Shown: piece after piece, positions 62,092-64,000 of the stretch | Layout of the letters: each line of letters begins with the position of its first letter | Position numbering within the stretch: position 1 is the stretch's first letter | Source: Streptomyces phaeofaciens | GTDB lineage: Bacteria > Actinomycetota > Actinomycetes > Streptomycetales > Streptomycetaceae | Direction: 5' to 3' | Assembly: GCF_014648915.1 (NCBI RefSeq) | Contig: NZ_BMSA01000040.1 | Span: 1 to 64,000 of the forward strand | Length of the DNA stretch: 64,000 nucleotides | Notes under the pieces: generated by a model | Told to the model about the DNA's origin: nothing | Seen by the model: only the letters and a program-made list of their open reading frames with translations | Databases searched by the model: none | Translations under genes and position numbers: made by a program

Positions 62092-62680
62092 AGAAGCTCC
62101 TTGTGGTGTTCGCTGACCTTCCTGGCCGCGCTGACGTACTGCTCGGCCAGTTCCAGATCCTGTTCACGGTGCCAGACCGGCAGCTTGATCGTGTGCGTGT
62201 GCGCCTTCTCGGCCACGGGAAAGTCGCCCTCCCGGTAGCGGCTGCGGGTGTTCGGGTAGCCGGGGAAGAGGTGGGAGGGGTGCTGGTAGAGAGGGAGCTG
62301 GTTCAGGGGGCGGGTGGAGCCGGGCAGGTCGAACTGGGTCGCTTCCTCGGCCATGAGGGCCTGGTGGAAACGGTCGAGGGGCAGGCCGCCGAGCTGGTCG
62401 GGCCGGTAGGTGGCCGTCAACGCGTACCAGGGCGACTTCACCCCCTCGGGCAGGGGAGTCACCTCCAGCCCGGATATCTGGCCGAGCTCGCGGGTCAGGT
62501 GGGCGGCGATCTCCTCGCGGCCCGCGAGGTGGGCGTCCAGGCGGGCGAGCTGGTCGTGGGTGAGGGCGGCGGCCAGGGGGTTGATGCGGAGCTTGAGCCC
62601 GGCCCCGGTGACGGCGTACCGCGCGAGCGGATGGCCTTCCGGGATCCCGGAGTCTGACCCTGCACCCATGGGCCCGGGAC
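62082..62680 (-). pseudogene. DegT/DnrJ/StrS-type aminotransferase, C-terminal fragment
   Basis: The frame has VTGAGLKLRINPLAAALTHD, then LARLDAHLAGREEIAAHLTR and PLYQHPSHLFPGYPN. This is the C-terminal third of a DegT/DnrJ/EryC1/StrS-family PLP enzyme, which aminates keto-sugars. The PLP-binding lysine and everything before it are missing, because the IS5-type element lies just upstream at 62708. The fragment cannot be active alone. Confidence 0.8.
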
Positions 62681-62707
62681 AAGACGCGTGGCGTCTTCCG
62701 CGCCTAA

Positions 62708-63542
62708 AGGTTGTCCCGTAACCGGTGGGGTGGTTGGTGCGTTGGCTGGGCATGGGTGGGGTGATTTCAGCAGATCGTCCGAAGTGGATCGAGCCGTTCT
62801 CCGGGTTGAGCGAGTCGCAGTTCACCAAGCTGGTGGCGTTGGTGCGGCGTCGCGGTGGCGACGTGCAGCGCGGCCGGCCTTGGCGGCTACCACTGGAGGA
62901 CCGGGTGTTGCTGGTGGCGACGTACTGGCGCACGAACCTGACGTTGCGGCAGGTGGCGCCGTTGTTCGGGGTCTCGAAGTCGGCGGCCGACCGCATCCTC
63001 GATCACCTGGCGCCCTTGCTGGCCATCTCGCCGGCCCGCCGGCCGCGCAAGGACACCGTCTATATCGTCGACGGCACCCTGGTGCCCACCCGTGATCGCA
63101 GCGTGGCCGCCTCCAGCAAGAACTATCGGTACTCGACCAACCTTCAGGTCGTGATTGATGCCAACAGTCGCCTGGTGGTGGCGATCGGTCTGCCGCTGCC
63201 CGGCAGCCGCAACGACTGCCGGGCGTTCACGGAGTCCGGCGTCGACCGGGCCTGCCGCGGTGCCCCGGTCATCGCCGACGGCGGATACCAGGGCACCGGC
63301 CTGCTCATCCCGCACCGCAAACGTCGAGGTCAGATGCACCTCAGCCCACACCAGGAAGCGGAGAATGCCATTCATCGCCGGGCGCGAGCACGCGTGGAAC
63401 ACGCCCTGTCGCGGCTGAAGAACTGGAAATCCTGCGAGACTGCCGACTCAAGGGCAACGGCGTGCACCAAGCCATGCTCGGTATCGCTCGGCTCCACAAC
63501 CTGGCCCTCACCGGATAACTCACGCCCCATACGGGACAACCT
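62708..63542 (+). mobile_element. IS5-family insertion sequence
   Basis: The element is bounded by perfect 13-bp terminal inverted repeats AGGTTGTCCCGTA (62708-62720) and its complement (63530-63542) and contains one transposase gene. Length about 835 bp and the DDE_Tnp_4-type protein fit the IS5 family. No convincing target-site duplication was seen, and the flanks are pieces of two unrelated genes, so a deletion or recombination probably took place next to the element. Confidence 0.85.
62752..63518 (+). pseudogene. IS5-family transposase, frameshifted near its end
   Basis: ATG 62752 opens a frame with an N-terminal helix-turn-helix (LRQVAPLFGVSKSAADRILD) and a DDE domain: YIVDGTLVPTRDRS (first D), VIADGGYQGTGLL (second D) and ARARVEHALSRLKNW (E). 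At about 63430 one A seems to be missing from AAAT, after which the expected ending ILRDCRLKGNGVHQAMLGIA and LHNLALTG follows in another frame to TAA 63516-63518. The catalytic residues are before the shift, so partial activity cannot be excluded. Confidence 0.85.
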
Positions 63543-63738
63543 CTACGAGGCGCGCAGCCTCCTTCGGGCCCGCGAGGTCGAACAGGCCCTCGTCGTCAGC
63601 ACGGAGTCACTCGACCTCGCCACCCGCATTGGCGCCGACCGATGCGTCACCTTGGTCCGCGAACTCGCTCCCTACTTCAAGCCCTACCAGAAGGTGGACG
63701 GCGTCCCCGAGTTCCTCGAACGACTCCGGACTGGCTGA
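63543..63738 (+). pseudogene. Regulator C-terminal (TPR) fragment
   Basis: Directly after the right IS end the frame reads YEARSLLRAREVEQALVVST, then IGADRCVTLVRELAPYFKPY and VDGVPEFLERLRTG to a stop. This resembles the helical C-terminal end of XRE-type Streptomyces regulators. Its start has been removed at the IS junction. The remaining 260 bases of the window hold no gene I can support. Confidence 0.5.
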
Positions 63739-64000
63739 GAAAGCCCGGGTTCGGGGCGCCATTTATCGGGACTCCCGTGAGGCTTCCATGCGCTGACCTC
63801 CGGCCAGATGCGGACCTGCTGACCACAGACCTACGAGACGGCCGGCTATTCCTTCCTCGCCGAACAGTCCTTCTCGCCGACCCCGCACGCGCGCTTGGCC
63901 GCCTACCTCGACTACCGCAGCAGTCAGTGGCCACGCTGGCCCACCCCTAGACCGAGAGCCGAGTGAAGCAGCGTCTCAGCGAGTGCGCAGGAGGCAGGAG

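Noticed and set aside
63820..63950. Frame with TAGYSFLAEQSFSPTPHARL near the window end
   Set aside because: It has a plausible protein look, but a stop lies just before it and no family is recognised; too short to call.
1..64000. Linear-plasmid telomere or replication origin
   Set aside because: No terminal inverted-repeat palindromes, rep gene or iteron cluster was recognised in the window, so none is claimed.

Overview
The window looks like part of a large, probably linear, conjugative plasmid (or a plasmid-derived island) of Streptomyces or a close relative. The DNA is GC-rich with strongly GC-biased third codon positions. It carries plasmid partition genes, an actinobacterial type IV secretion (T4SS)-like conjugation operon, small plasmid-type proteins of the DUF6233 and DUF4913 kinds, and many decayed genes and IS remnants. 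No telomere, replication initiator or rRNA/tRNA gene was recognised, so the plasmid assignment is an inference.

Layout. Positions 1-6600 hold small membrane-protein genes, frameshifted remnants and a parAB partition operon on the minus strand. The parB reading frame contains three copies of a long palindrome (core TTGTCCGCGGACAA), and a fourth copy lies just upstream of parA; these are strong parS candidates. Positions 6600-10900 hold an XRE/MmyB-type regulator, an IclR-type regulator, a short unknown peptide gene and an MFS exporter. Positions 10907-24252 hold a 135-codon gene followed by one 12.6-kb gene for a 4196-residue protein. That protein has a DnaG-type TOPRIM primase core near residues 3080-3390 and several internally duplicated modules. 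A perfect 26-bp inverted repeat ends this block. Positions 24265-32454 (minus) are an eight-gene T4SS-like operon: pilin-like, VirB8-like, secreted, VirB6/TrbL-like, SCO6880-like, VirB4-like, VirD4/TraD-like and DUF4913. A divergent gene for a lysozyme-like plus M23 peptidoglycan hydrolase follows. The giant primase, the transfer operon and the wall hydrolase are a plausible DNA-transfer unit.

Positions 34560-35700 are a graveyard with a parA fragment, a metallo-beta-lactamase-fold fragment and a membrane-protein fragment. Positions 35883-52895 carry a tightly coupled biosynthetic operon: stand-alone condensation/epimerisation-like protein, acyl-CoA dehydrogenase, discrete ACP, P450, discrete ketosynthase whose first catalytic His is Asn, a KSQ-AT-ACP loading protein, a KS-AT-DH-KR-ACP-TE extension protein, a 72-residue peptide, an MDR reductase and a FabH-like KSIII. 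The two-step assembly line predicts a small 2-methylcrotonyl-type C5 unit, further handled by the discrete enzymes. The operon is bounded by gene fragments on the left and three transposase remnants on the right, which suggests acquisition by transfer.

Positions 53900-64000 are accessory DNA: frameshifted and hypothetical plasmid genes, three small type I-E-like CRISPR arrays without cas genes (two sharing a leader-like sequence), a 59-codon Cys/His-rich gene, a broken RHH antitoxin, an AbiEii-type nucleotidyltransferase toxin pair with a candidate operator, a sigma-factor-like operon whose third gene is truncated, a NUDIX hydrolase, and an IS5-family insertion between fragments of a DegT-type aminotransferase and a regulator gene.
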